Shown: in pieces, positions 8,928-17,556 of the stretch
Position numbering within the stretch: position 1 is the first letter of the stretch
Layout: each line of letters opens with the position of its first letter
NCBI GenBank assembly: GCA_043763845.1
Contig: JAYULE010000184.1
Span: 1 to 27,998, forward strand
DNA length: 27,998 nt
Direction of reading: 5' to 3'
Source of the DNA: Pseudopedobacter sp043763845
GTDB lineage: Bacteria; Bacteroidota; Bacteroidia; Sphingobacteriales; Sphingobacteriaceae
Position numbers and translations under genes: made by a program
Notes under the pieces: model-generated
Seen by the model: only the letters and a program-made list of their open reading frames with translations
Databases searched by the model: none
Told to the model about the DNA's origin: nothing

Positions 8928-8974
8928 ATCAACCGAGTAAATCCAATATTTAGTATTGGATTTACTCGGTTGAT
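8928..8974. repeat. Perfect 21-bp inverted repeat, operator-like
   Basis: The left arm (8928-8948, begins ATCAACCGAG) is exactly complementary to the right arm (8954-8974, ends CTCGGTTGAT), with a 5-nt centre TTTAG. There is no T-run, so it is not a typical terminator. The right arm contains the TTG of the -33 position for the next gene. It could be a repressor site, a cruciform, or the end of a dispersed element. Confidence 0.9.
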
Positions 8975-8985
8975 TATTATATTTG
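8956..8985 (+). promoter_or_regulatory. Promoter of the DUF4143 ATPase gene (predicts leaderless mRNA)
   Basis: TTG (8956-8958), a 19-bp spacer, then TATATTTG (8978-8985), which matches the TTTG-N19-TAnnTTTG arrangement except for the first T of the -33 box. The -7 box ends 4 nt before ATG 8990, so transcription should begin at or very near the start codon. Confidence 0.6.
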
Positions 8986-8989
8986 CATT

Positions 8990-10159
8990 ATGATAAATCG
9001 TTCGGCATCAGCAAATATTGATATTTTATTAAGCGAATTTCCCGCAATTGCATTGCTAGGCCCAAGGCAAGTGGGTAAAACTACTTTGGCAAAACAATTA
9101 GCTAATGCTAACAAAAAAGAAATTTTATATTTTGATTTAGAAAGCGACGCAGACATTGCCAAATTAAACGATGCCGAGTATGTTTTCAATCAATTTCAAG
9201 ATTGCTGTATTATTTTAGATGAAGTACAGCGTATGCCTAAGCTTTTTTCGCAGTTAAGGCCAGTTATAGATAATTACCGCAAACCCGGCCGTTTTATTTT
9301 AACTGGTTCGGCATCTCCAGAGTTAGTAAAAGGCGTATCCGAATCATTAGCAGGCCGAATAGCTTTTATAGAACTTTCACCAATTAATTTACTAGAAGCC
9401 GCCCAAACTAACATTAGCCAACAACAACATTGGTACAGAGGCGGTTTTCCGTTAGCATTAACAGCTAAAGACGATAAAGCTTTTACTCGCTGGAAAGAAA
9501 ATTTTATACGTACATATATTGAACGTGATTTATCGCAACTTTTTGGTGTAAAATTGCAAGAAAAACTATTGCGTAGCTTTTGGTTTATGTTGGCTGCTAA
9601 CAATGGTGGGATTTGGAATTCAGAAACTTACGCCCGGTCATTAGGTATATCTGCAACTACTATAAAACGATATTTAGATTTTTTGGAAGCAGCATTTCTA
9701 ATACGGCAACTGCCCGCTTGGTTTGTAAATGCTACAAAAAGGGTGGTAAAATCACCAAAATTATATATTAGAGATAGTGGCATATTACACGTAATTAACC
9801 GTGTAGCAAGTCAAAACAATTTGCCATTACATATTAGCGTAGGCGCATCATGGGAAGGTTACGTGGTAGAGCAAATTTCACAAACCAAACCCGATCATAT
9901 TGATATGTATTACTATCGTACACAACATGGTGCCGAGTGCGATATTTTATTAGTAGATGGGATTACACCTGTGCTAGCCATTGAAATAAAATTCGCCTCA
10001 AGTCCGGTGCTTTCTAAAGGTTTTTATACTGTATTAGAAGATTTAAAACTGGCAGAAGGATGGGTAATTGTGCCTGATGGCGAAGCATTTAAAATAAATG
10101 CGAAAGTACAGTGCAGTAAGTTAATTGATTTTTTAAACACCAAATTACAAACGTTGTAA
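8990..10159 (+). CDS. AAA-family ATPase with C-terminal DUF4143 domain
   Basis: 389 residues. The N-terminal AAA_14-like ATPase has Walker A GPRQVGKTT (24-32), Walker B IILDE (74-78) and a sensor-like LTGSAS (104-109). FIRTYIERDLSQLFGV (about 172-187) is the usual hinge, followed by a winged-helix-like stretch (YARSLGISATTIKRYLDFLEAA). The C-terminal DUF4143 half (VGASWEGYVVEQI, YYRTQHGAECDILL, VLAIEIKFA) resembles restriction-endonuclease-fold sequences, with the D and E-x-K of a PD-(D/E)xK core visible as ECDILL and EIKFA. These proteins are common, often horizontally mobile, and have no settled function; roles in defence or DNA handling have been suggested. The start is fixed by the Walker A position. 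It is isolated, with its own promoter. Confidence 0.88.
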   Translation: MINRSASANIDILLSEFPAIALLGPRQVGKTTLAKQLANANKKEILYFDLESDADIAKLNDAEYVFNQFQDCCIILDEVQRMPKLFSQLRPVIDNYRKPGRFILTGSASPELVKGVSESLAGRIAFIELSPINLLEAAQTNISQQQHWYRGGFPLALTAKDDKAFTRWKENFIRTYIERDLSQLFGVKLQEKLLRSFWFMLAANNGGIWNSETYARSLGISATTIKRYLDFLEAAFLIRQLPAWFVNATKRVVKSPKLYIRDSGILHVINRVASQNNLPLHISVGASWEGYVVEQISQTKPDHIDMYYYRTQHGAECDILLVDGITPVLAIEIKFASSPVLSKGFYTVLEDLKLAEGWVIVPDGEAFKINAKVQCSKLIDFLNTKLQTL

Positions 10160-10213
10160 ATTAATTTTAGTACACAAATTAAATTTTAAAAGTATTAATC
10201 CAGAGTCGATAGT

Positions 10214-11056
10214 TTATTTGGTTAATTTCATAAAATCTAAAATATAGGCATACATTTTATTACAACCCAAAACCATTTGGGCTATCATACCTACATGTTT
10301 TTTGCCTTTAATTTCTTTAATTTCCGATTTTATTTGCGCCTGCTTTATTTTGTTGTAAAAATCTGGCGATTGTAAACGAATAGAAGGAAATGTTTTTTCT
10401 CCAATAAAAATTAAATACGGGTTAGGTACAATTTTAATATAATTTAATGGTGATGCTTCTTTCCAAACATTGCTTTCAGAAGTAAAAGTTTCCTTAAAAC
10501 CTGGCACATGTTCGCCATTAGGGTCGGTGGTAAAATATTGGTACATATCTAAGCCAAAAGCATCATTTAAAATAACGCCCTTAACGGGATTTTTAATGCC
10601 AGCTTTATTAAAATAGCGTTGGTCTTGATTTATTAATGTTGCTAAATGTGCGCCTGCCGAGTGTCCCATTAAAAAAATACGATTAGGGTTTCCACCGAAT
10701 TTAGAAATATTGTTTTGCACCCATTTAACCGCCTCGGCACAATCAAAAGCCATTTCTTGGTATTGGCTTTTAGGCGAAAGTGGATAATTTATAATTGCCA
10801 CTACCGTGTTTTTACGGGCAAAATTTCGGCCTAGCCACCAATACTCTTTTTTGCTTCCGCTACGCCACGAACCACCGTGAATAAAAATAATTACATCTTT
10901 TGCTTCGCCTTTAATTTTAGGATAATAAATGTCTAGTTTGTTGTATTCGCCTTTATCTACAAGGCTATATAGCACATCTCGCTGAATATTAACAGCTATA
11001 GAAAGTAGGGGAGTGCAACAGAATAAAATAAAGTAAAGTATTTTTTTTATCGACAT
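10214..11056 (-). CDS. Secreted alpha/beta hydrolase (esterase-lipase type)
   Basis: 280 residues. A Sec signal peptide (KKILYFILFCCTPLLSIA, residues 4-21) suggests periplasmic location; the two cysteines are not in a clear lipobox. The oxyanion-hole motif is HGGSW (60-64), the nucleophile is Ser133 in GHSAGAH, and the likely catalytic histidine is His254 in KKHVGM. The acid residue is uncertain: the usual Asp position appears as GEKTFP, so Glu220 may serve. This is the carboxylesterase / arylformamidase-like (hormone-sensitive-lipase-related) branch; substrate unknown. Convergent with the DUF4143 ATPase gene with a 54-nt gap. Confidence 0.85.
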   Translation of the reverse strand: MSIKKILYFILFCCTPLLSIAVNIQRDVLYSLVDKGEYNKLDIYYPKIKGEAKDVIIFIHGGSWRSGSKKEYWWLGRNFARKNTVVAIINYPLSPKSQYQEMAFDCAEAVKWVQNNISKFGGNPNRIFLMGHSAGAHLATLINQDQRYFNKAGIKNPVKGVILNDAFGLDMYQYFTTDPNGEHVPGFKETFTSESNVWKEASPLNYIKIVPNPYLIFIGEKTFPSIRLQSPDFYNKIKQAQIKSEIKEIKGKKHVGMIAQMVLGCNKMYAYILDFMKLTK

Positions 11057-11342
11057 AGGTTTTTTTTGATTAACATACGAAAATAAAATGGGTTGGGTTT
11101 AGGTTTTTTTGTGAGGGGTTACTAAACAAAATTGAATTATTTTTAGTTGCTCAAGAACATCGGATTAAACAGCCTCAATAAAAAAATCCTTTTTTTAAAG
11201 TAAGCAGATTTAGCAGTTTTGTAAACTTGTTATACCGGGTTATTTTGTTTAAATTTATTAAGGATTTAAAAATTTATAACTAAATTAAAACGGTTATAAA
11301 ACCCGAATTTTAAAATAAAAACATCGTTTAAATATATTATTT

Positions 11343-11567
11343 ATGTATACAACCTATCATTTTGCATCCGCACAGGAAGTAAATTCTGATATTTTAGAAG
11401 CTATTAAAACTACATTTAAATCTAAACCCATTACAATTACGGTTGAAGAAGAATTAGATACTACCCATTATTTGTTATCAAGTGCGGCTAATAAAACAGC
11501 ACTCGAAAAATCTTTATTGCAAGATAAAAACAAGGAACATATTTTGATTAAGCATAATGATTTATGA
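11343..11567 (+). CDS. Antitoxin-like small protein (partner of a YoeB-type toxin remnant)
   Basis: 74 residues, beginning MYTTYHFASAQEVNSDILEAIKTTFKSKPITITVEEE. The N-terminus looks like the small antitoxin-type proteins that precede Txe/YoeB toxins in Bacteroidota: an acidic, helical N-terminus followed by a short beta segment. The stop codon overlaps the next start as ATGA (11564-11567), typical of a translationally coupled TA pair. The downstream toxin is broken, so this is probably an orphan antitoxin. The assignment rests on length, context and the partner more than on a strong motif. Confidence 0.55.
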   Translation: MYTTYHFASAQEVNSDILEAIKTTFKSKPITITVEEELDTTHYLLSSAANKTALEKSLLQDKNKEHILIKHNDL

Positions 11568-11638
11568 GAGATTATCTCTTTACAGGTGTGGCTTTTGAAC
11601 AGTACAATGACTGGCAAACTGAGAATAAACAAGTATAA
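11564..11638 (+). pseudogene. Truncated Txe/YoeB-family toxin remnant
   Basis: A 24-codon frame starting inside the antitoxin stop encodes MRDYLFTGVAFEQYNDWQ, then TENKQV and a stop. This matches the first quarter of YoeB-family mRNA interferases (F-x-x-x-x-W/F-x-x-Y-x-x-W-Q-x-x-D/N-K). The catalytic Glu, Arg, His and Tyr of the family lie in the missing part, so it must be inactive. No continuation was found in the other frames in the next 150 nt, which suggests a deletion and not a simple frameshift. Confidence 0.65.
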
Positions 11639-11666
11639 TGTTTAAATTTAGTTTAAATTGTTTTTT

Positions 11667-11690
11667 ATACCAATACAAAAATATTGGTAT
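11667..11690. terminator. Hairpin after the TA remnant
   Basis: ATACCAATA (11667-11675) and TATTGGTAT (11682-11690) form a perfect 9-bp stem with loop CAAAAA. Downstream sequence is TACACCTTTATAT, lacking a firm T-run. On the minus strand the Ts at 11661-11666 would follow the stem, so it is a better terminator in that direction. Confidence 0.4.
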
Positions 11691-11721
11691 TACACCTTTA
11701 TATATAACGTTTAACCAAAAA

Positions 11722-11742
11722 TTAACATTTAGTTAATGTTAA
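11722..11742. repeat. Inverted repeat upstream of the exopolysaccharide block
   Basis: TTAACAT (11722-11728) and ATGTTAA (11736-11742) flank TTAGTTA, 47 nt before the SLBB gene. Possible operator for the polysaccharide operon; the AT-rich context makes chance likely. Confidence 0.35.
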
Positions 11743-11789
11743 AAACCAAAAATAACGTCAGTTTTGCATTTTAATTAGGATGGTTAGTT

Positions 11790-14297
11790 ATGGGAGTTAA
11801 AAAAGCAACACTACACTTGCGTTTAAAAAAGCAAGTATTTTATATTTTACTAATTATAATATTTCCACTTTTTAGCTTAGCACAAAAAACTCAAGATTTG
11901 GGTACTGTTAAAGTAGAAGAGTTAACCGAAGATCAAATAAGAGATTTTATTTCCGAATCCAACAAATTAAATATCCAGGACGATCAAATAGAAGAGTATG
12001 CTTTACAACAAGGAATGAATAGTACCGAAGTTGTAAAACTTAAAGAAAGAATTAAATTATTAGATAGAAACAAACCCAATAACGATACAAAGTATTTACA
12101 ACGCGAAAAACCATTAACGGGTAACAGGTTGCAAGATTCGATAAGCTTTCTCGAACAAAAGCCCGTTTTAGACCTCAACAACGCGTTCAGTTCGCTAATA
12201 GCCGAAAATTATGGTAAAGGTGTATTTAGTAATTCTAAAATAACTTTTGAACCAAATTTACGCATACCTACACCTAAAAATTATCAATTAGCTGCCGATG
12301 ACGAATTAATTATAGATGTTACGGGCTACTCGGAAGCAAACTACACTTTAAAAATATCGCCCGAGGGTGTAATTAGAATACCCTTAGTTGGCCCTATAGC
12401 ATTAAGTGGTTATACCATTGAGCAAGCAAAAAAAATAATTACGCAAAAACTAGCAAGCACTATTTACAACGATATTAAAAATGGGAGAACATCTGTAGAT
12501 GTAAATTTAGGTGTAATTAGAAGCATTAAAATTACTATTATAGGTGAGGCCACATTACCAGGCACTTACACTTTACCATCATTAGCTAGCGCATATAATG
12601 CTTTGTATGCCTGTGGGGGGCCAAACATAAACGGTTCGTATAGAAATATACAGTTGATACGAAATAACATTACGGTTGCAAAAATAGACGTGTACGATTA
12701 TTTATTAAACGGAGGAAAAAAGAACAATTTACGTTTAATGGATCAAGATGTTATAAAAATTAACACCTATAACATTAGGGTAGAATTAAAAGGGGAAGTG
12801 AAAAAGCCGGGGCTTTACGATGTAGAAAAAGGCGAAACTTTAGCAACAATTTTAAAATTTGCTGGTGGCGCAACCGATAATGCATACACAGCAAAAATAA
12901 AAGTTTTTAGAAATACAGCTACTGATAGGGAGTTAACCACTATTAATGCTGCCGATGTATCAAAAATTTTTCCGCAAAAAGGAGATAGTTACACATTTGG
13001 TAAAATTTTAAACCGCTTTGCAAACAGGGTAAGCATTAAAGGTGCAGTTTACAGGCCTGGCGAGTTTGAGTTAAAAGATAGCCTTACCTTAACAAGGTTG
13101 ATATTAGAAGCTGATGGTTTACGAGAAGATGCCTTTGTGGGCCGGGCTAGTATTCACCGATTAAAAAGCGATTTAAGTCCTGAAATTGTAAGTGTTGAAT
13201 TAGCTAAATTAATAAACGGAGAAATACCCGATGTTACTTTAAAAAAAGAAGACCGTGTAGTAATATATTCTAAATTTGAATTAAAAGAGGGTTATTATAT
13301 TACTATAGGCGGCGAAATTGCAAACCCTGGGGTAGTATTATACGAAGAAGGTATGACAATTTATGATGTTATTATGATGGGAGGCGGTTTAAAAGAAAAT
13401 GCATCAGTGCAACATTTAGAAGTATCAAGACGAATAAAAAATGCTGATGCAAAAGCTGCAAATCCTCAAACCGCAATTATATTTGAACAAGATATAAACG
13501 CTAATTATAGTTCCGATTCTTTAATTTCTAAAACTACCTTATTACCATTTGATGAAATATATATACGCCCAGCACCTGGCTATTTTACTCAAAAAAATGT
13601 GGTTATAGAAGGCGAAGTAATATATGCAGGCAAATATACTCTAGCATCAAAAAACGATAGAATATCTGATTTGGTAAAAAGAGCTGGTGGCCTTACCCAG
13701 CAAGCATTTTTAGATGGGGCAGTTTTGGTACGATCAAGACAGTTTACTAAAACCGAATTGGCTAATAGCCAAGCGGGTTTAAATAATTTGATGAAACAAA
13801 ATATGCAAGCTGGTGTGCCAAGTATAATTTTGCAAAACGATATTAATGGTGCATTTAAAAAAAAATCAGATAATGTTGGTATTAATTTGGGGAAAATTTT
13901 AAAAGAACCCAACACTATAATTGATTTGTTTTTAAACGATGGTGACACCTTAAGAATACCCAAACAAATACAAACAGTTAGGGTGAATGGCGAAGTTTTG
14001 TACCCCGCTTTAGTAAGGTACGATAAAAATTATGGATTTAGGCGTTATATAATCGCATCCGGAGGTTTTGGTGACAGGGCATCAACCAAAAAACCTTATG
14101 TAATATATTCAAACGGAGGAGTAAAAGGAACTAAATCGTTTTTGTTTTTTAGAAATTATCCCAATATTACTCCTGGTGCCGAAATTTTTGTACCAGCTAA
14201 AAAGGAAAATCAAAAGTTACGTGTTATTGAGTTAGTATCTGTTTTCTCGGCACTGGCTTCTACAATGGCAATATTATTTACAGTACTTAACCGATGA
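11790..14297 (+). CDS. Polysaccharide export protein with multiple SLBB domains (Wza-like)
   Basis: 835 residues. A long signal sequence ends near FPLFSLAQ (about residue 31). A Poly_export (Wza) domain lies at ~160-240 (AADDELIIDVTGYSEANYTL, IRIPLVGPIALSGYT). Six SLBB-like beta-grasp repeats follow, each opening with a V/I-x-GE/A-x-x-x-PG-like turn, near residues 244, 330, 413, 504, 604 and 729. A hydrophobic C-terminal helix (IELVSVFSALASTMAILFTV) ends the protein. By homology with Wza it forms the outer-membrane/periplasmic export channel for a capsular or extracellular polysaccharide. It is much longer than E. coli Wza, as is usual in Bacteroidota. Its stop overlaps the next gene's start (ATGA, 14294-14297), so the two are coupled. 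Confidence 0.9.
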   Translation: MGVKKATLHLRLKKQVFYILLIIIFPLFSLAQKTQDLGTVKVEELTEDQIRDFISESNKLNIQDDQIEEYALQQGMNSTEVVKLKERIKLLDRNKPNNDTKYLQREKPLTGNRLQDSISFLEQKPVLDLNNAFSSLIAENYGKGVFSNSKITFEPNLRIPTPKNYQLAADDELIIDVTGYSEANYTLKISPEGVIRIPLVGPIALSGYTIEQAKKIITQKLASTIYNDIKNGRTSVDVNLGVIRSIKITIIGEATLPGTYTLPSLASAYNALYACGGPNINGSYRNIQLIRNNITVAKIDVYDYLLNGGKKNNLRLMDQDVIKINTYNIRVELKGEVKKPGLYDVEKGETLATILKFAGGATDNAYTAKIKVFRNTATDRELTTINAADVSKIFPQKGDSYTFGKILNRFANRVSIKGAVYRPGEFELKDSLTLTRLILEADGLREDAFVGRASIHRLKSDLSPEIVSVELAKLINGEIPDVTLKKEDRVVIYSKFELKEGYYITIGGEIANPGVVLYEEGMTIYDVIMMGGGLKENASVQHLEVSRRIKNADAKAANPQTAIIFEQDINANYSSDSLISKTTLLPFDEIYIRPAPGYFTQKNVVIEGEVIYAGKYTLASKNDRISDLVKRAGGLTQQAFLDGAVLVRSRQFTKTELANSQAGLNNLMKQNMQAGVPSIILQNDINGAFKKKSDNVGINLGKILKEPNTIIDLFLNDGDTLRIPKQIQTVRVNGEVLYPALVRYDKNYGFRRYIIASGGFGDRASTKKPYVIYSNGGVKGTKSFLFFRNYPNITPGAEIFVPAKKENQKLRVIELVSVFSALASTMAILFTVLNR

Positions 14298-15376
14298 GTT
14301 TAGAGAACAAGGAAAATGACTCAGATAGGATATTTGATGAATTTTCGCCCAAAAAATTACTTTTACAAATAAAAATTATAGTTGATTACGTTATAAGTAA
14401 ATGGTTAATAATTTTAATAATTGCATTATTAAGTTCCATAGCCATTTATTTTTATACTTTACTTAAAAAACCATCTTACTTAGCCGTAATAACATTTGCC
14501 TTAGATGAGGGCGTAGAAGTTAATAAAAAATCACCCTACTCAAAACTAGAGCAAGAGTTTGGTATAGAATTAGGGTCGGATGCGGGAGGTGTTTTTAGTA
14601 GTACATCAAACATTGTAGAGCTTATACAATCACGTTTATTAATAGAAAAAACATTAAAAAGTACAATTACTATCAACAATCATAAACTAATATTTGCCGA
14701 TTTTTTTCTGGATTCTTTAGATTATAGAGAAAAATGGACAAAAAACCGGCCAAGTAATAAAATAAATTTTAACGATACTACTAATACATCTAATTATCTT
14801 TTCGCAAATTCTATAATCAACAATATATACGAGTTAATAATTACTAAATATATTAAAGTTGAACCCAGGGCGGCGGGCACTAGTATTTTGCAAGTAAGTT
14901 GTTTAACCGAAAATCAATTGTTTTCTAAATATTTTTTAGAGGCCTTATTAAATCAAGTAACTAAGTATTATATTGATACTAAAACCCAACGATCTAAAAT
15001 TAACTTAGCTTTTTTGCAAAAAAAAACCGACTCAATACAGGTAGCTTATTTTAACGCAATGTATGGTGGTGCCTCATTTCAAGATGCTCATTTAAACCCC
15101 AGCAAACAAATAGGTATAGTAACTAAAGAAAAACAGCAAACAGATATACAAATTTTAAAAAACTCCTACACTGAATTGGTAAAAAGTTTAGAAGCCGCAA
15201 AAAACAACTTAACCCAAGAAACGCCTTTATTCCAGTTTTTAGACATTCCTGTATTGCCTTTAAAAACATTTAATGCTAATGCGGTAAAAAATGCTGTTGT
15301 AGCTTTTATAATTAGCATAGTATTACTGTCGGTGTATTTTTTTGTTAGTAAAATTTTAAAACATTTATTAAAGTAA
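14294..15376 (+). CDS. Wzz/GumC-type polysaccharide co-polymerase without kinase domain
   Basis: 360 residues with the two-TM layout of chain-length determinants: TM1 at ~37-57 (WLIILIIALLSSIAIYFYTL) and TM2 near 333-353 (AVVAFIISIVLLSVYFF), with a large periplasmic helical region between. VTFALDEG-type sequence after TM1 and the PVLPLKTF proline segment before TM2 are family hallmarks. There is no C-terminal Walker-type BY-kinase and no Tyr cluster; no kinase partner lies nearby. It regulates chain length and export together with the SLBB channel protein, with which it overlaps by 4 nt. Confidence 0.85.
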   Translation: MSLENKENDSDRIFDEFSPKKLLLQIKIIVDYVISKWLIILIIALLSSIAIYFYTLLKKPSYLAVITFALDEGVEVNKKSPYSKLEQEFGIELGSDAGGVFSSTSNIVELIQSRLLIEKTLKSTITINNHKLIFADFFLDSLDYREKWTKNRPSNKINFNDTTNTSNYLFANSIINNIYELIITKYIKVEPRAAGTSILQVSCLTENQLFSKYFLEALLNQVTKYYIDTKTQRSKINLAFLQKKTDSIQVAYFNAMYGGASFQDAHLNPSKQIGIVTKEKQQTDIQILKNSYTELVKSLEAAKNNLTQETPLFQFLDIPVLPLKTFNANAVKNAVVAFIISIVLLSVYFFVSKILKHLLK

Positions 15377-15489
15377 GCTTTATTAAAATTTATAATTTAA
15401 TATTTAATTTATCATTTTATTATATTGAAGATTTATTTTGGTGATATAAAAATTAACAAATCGCTTAAATTATTAATTATAAAAATAAG

Positions 15490-16155
15490 ATGGTAATAAG
15501 AATATTAAGATTTATTAAAAGGAAGCTTTTAGGTACTACAAATGCCCAGCCTATAACAGAAGTGCCAAACTTTGGTATTAAAACAGGTACAGGTACAAAA
15601 ATTTATCCTCCTAGGCGCCCAATAGCTGGTAAAGAGTATATTACATTTGGTAATAATTCACATTTAGGCGCTAATAGTTGGATTTCGGCTTTCGATAGCT
15701 ACCCATATACAAACCAAACTTTTACACCACAAATTAGTATAGGTAACAATGTTTTTATTGGAGATTATTCTTCAATAACCGCAATTGATAAAATTATTAT
15801 TGAAGACGGAGTTGAAACAGCCGATTTTTTCTACGTATCAGATCATACACATAGCTACATTCCAGAAGAAAATATAACCGTCAGACAAAGACGTTTGGTA
15901 TCAAAAGGTTATGTAAAAATTGGTGCTTTTACTGGTATCGGAATAAATGTAGTTATTTTACCAGGAGTAACTTTGGGTAAATATTGTGCCGTAGCTGCTT
16001 TCTCTGTTGTAACACGTTCTTTCCCAGATTATAGTTTGATATCTGGCAACCCAGCCCAACTAATTAAAACCTACGATATGGAAAGAAAAAAATGGGTAGA
16101 CCCACCTGCCGCAAAAGTTAGAAAAAAAAGAGGCGAACCTGTTATTGAAGATTAA
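15490..16155 (+). CDS. Left-handed beta-helix (hexapeptide) acyltransferase
   Basis: 221 residues. Hexapeptide-type coils run from ~50 to 175 (ISIGNNVFIGDYSSITAID, KIGAFTGIGINVVILPGVTLGKYCAVAAFSVVT), ending with the usual SGNPAQLIKTYD tail. SDHTHSY (117-123) holds the catalytic-type histidine seen in the maltose/galactoside and colanic-acid O-acetyltransferase family. It probably adds an acetyl group to a sugar of the exopolysaccharide made by this cluster. The gap to the previous gene is 113 nt; the glycosyltransferase gene follows after 11 nt, so those two form an operon. Confidence 0.85.
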   Translation: MVIRILRFIKRKLLGTTNAQPITEVPNFGIKTGTGTKIYPPRRPIAGKEYITFGNNSHLGANSWISAFDSYPYTNQTFTPQISIGNNVFIGDYSSITAIDKIIIEDGVETADFFYVSDHTHSYIPEENITVRQRRLVSKGYVKIGAFTGIGINVVILPGVTLGKYCAVAAFSVVTRSFPDYSLISGNPAQLIKTYDMERKKWVDPPAAKVRKKRGEPVIED

Positions 16156-16166
16156 CATAATATGAT

Positions 16167-17192
16167 ATGAAAATTGCCTTTACGTTATGTTCTAACAATT
16201 ATTTTGCACAAGCATTATTATTGGGGCAGTCTTTTTTATTACATAATCCCAATTTTGAATTTTATGTTGGTTTAATTGATGAAAAATCAAACCAAATTAA
16301 CTATAATCAGTTTAACATAAATATTTTACCCATAGCTCAAATTGAACCTGATATTTTAGATTTAGCATTAAAATATAACATTGTTGAACTAAATACGGCT
16401 GTAAAACCACTTTACTTTTTACATTTTTTTGAAAAACTAAACGCCCAATTAGTTTTTTATTTAGATCCAGATATCTATGTATATCAAAATTTTAAACCAT
16501 TGGAAGATTATTTAGGGGTTGATGATATTTTATTAACACCGCATATTTTAAAACCTATACCCATAGATGGAAAAACACCTTTCGAAAACGATTTTTTAAA
16601 TTTTGGCTTATATAATTTAGGTTTTATAGCTCTTAAAAAAACTGATAACACCCTAAATATGCTAAATTGGTGGAAACAACGAACCTATAATTTTGGGTTC
16701 CACAATCTAGCAAAAGGTTTATTTGTAGACCAGTTATGGATAAATTTAGTACCAATTTTATTCGGAAAATGTAAAATTATTGATCATCCAGGTTACAATA
16801 TTGGACCTTGGAATTTACACGAAAGGTTTTTAAGCATAAAAAACGATAGATATTTTGTTAATACTGATTGTGAATTATACTTCTATCATTTTAGTAATTA
16901 TAATCCTGCAAATCCTTCCAAAATCCATACAGTTTTTACCCGATATGATTTTGAAAACAGACCCGATTTGGTTAATATTTATTCAGATTATACTAAACTT
17001 TTATTAAATAATAAATTCTTCGAATTTAAAAAAATCCCTTGTTTTTATGTGGTTTGGCAACGAAATCAAATTTTAAACAAACAACGGTTTGCCTACACAC
17101 AATTACCACCACATAAAAAAGTTTTAAAAAAAATAAAAAACGTACTACCCTTAAATTTTAAAAATTTTATAATTAATGGCAAAAAAGGTTAA
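16167..17192 (+). CDS. Glycosyltransferase, GT-A fold (GT8-like)
   Basis: 341 residues. The start MKIAFTLCSNNYFAQALLLGQSFLLHNP is the nucleotide-binding beta-alpha unit of GT-A enzymes, and FYLDPDIYVY near residue 98-107 supplies a D-x-D metal/nucleotide-sugar motif. NLGFIALKK and QLWINLVP resemble acceptor-site segments of GT8-related and Bacteroidota hypothetical glycosyltransferases. No signal or TM segments, so cytoplasmic, possibly membrane-peripheral through the basic C-terminus (KKVLKKIKNVLP). Donor and acceptor are unknown. It is 11 nt downstream of the acyltransferase, consistent with one repeat-unit pathway. Confidence 0.8.
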   Translation: MKIAFTLCSNNYFAQALLLGQSFLLHNPNFEFYVGLIDEKSNQINYNQFNINILPIAQIEPDILDLALKYNIVELNTAVKPLYFLHFFEKLNAQLVFYLDPDIYVYQNFKPLEDYLGVDDILLTPHILKPIPIDGKTPFENDFLNFGLYNLGFIALKKTDNTLNMLNWWKQRTYNFGFHNLAKGLFVDQLWINLVPILFGKCKIIDHPGYNIGPWNLHERFLSIKNDRYFVNTDCELYFYHFSNYNPANPSKIHTVFTRYDFENRPDLVNIYSDYTKLLLNNKFFEFKKIPCFYVVWQRNQILNKQRFAYTQLPPHKKVLKKIKNVLPLNFKNFIINGKKG

Positions 17193-17556
17193 CTCTTAAA
17201 TTTTGTATTTTAAAACTTAAAAACATTATCCATATATATAACACTCCTAAAGGGTTACAAGTTTTTTTGTGCAAAACTATTGAAAATTTAGCAGGTAGCG
17301 TAAATACATTATTTTCAAATAAATTACTTTAAATCAAATAATTTATATTGAATTATATGAGTGTTAATTATTGAAATAAATCAATAAAACGATATTAACT
17401 ACTTAATGTTAATATAATTTAATATTTCCTAATTTTTAAATGATTGTTATTTAAATATTAACAATATAGAGTAATTGTATTAAAAATTAATAAAATAGTG
17501 TTATAAAAAACATATTTTTTGTAATAAAATTGATACTTTTATCAATATATTAAATT
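17193..17556. other. 364-bp AT-rich intergenic region
   Basis: No ORF of note. Just before the next ATG a short hairpin, ATTGATA (17529-17535) and TATCAAT (17540-17546), lies 10 nt upstream of the start codon and could mask the ribosome site or act as an operator. I found no convincing TAnnTTTG promoter or terminator; the gap separates the acyltransferase/glycosyltransferase pair from the WecA-like gene. Confidence 0.5.

Noticed and set aside
8723..8932. 69-codon minus-strand frame after gltA
   Set aside because: Overlaps the gltA end antisense and has low-complexity, non-protein-like composition; no family motif.
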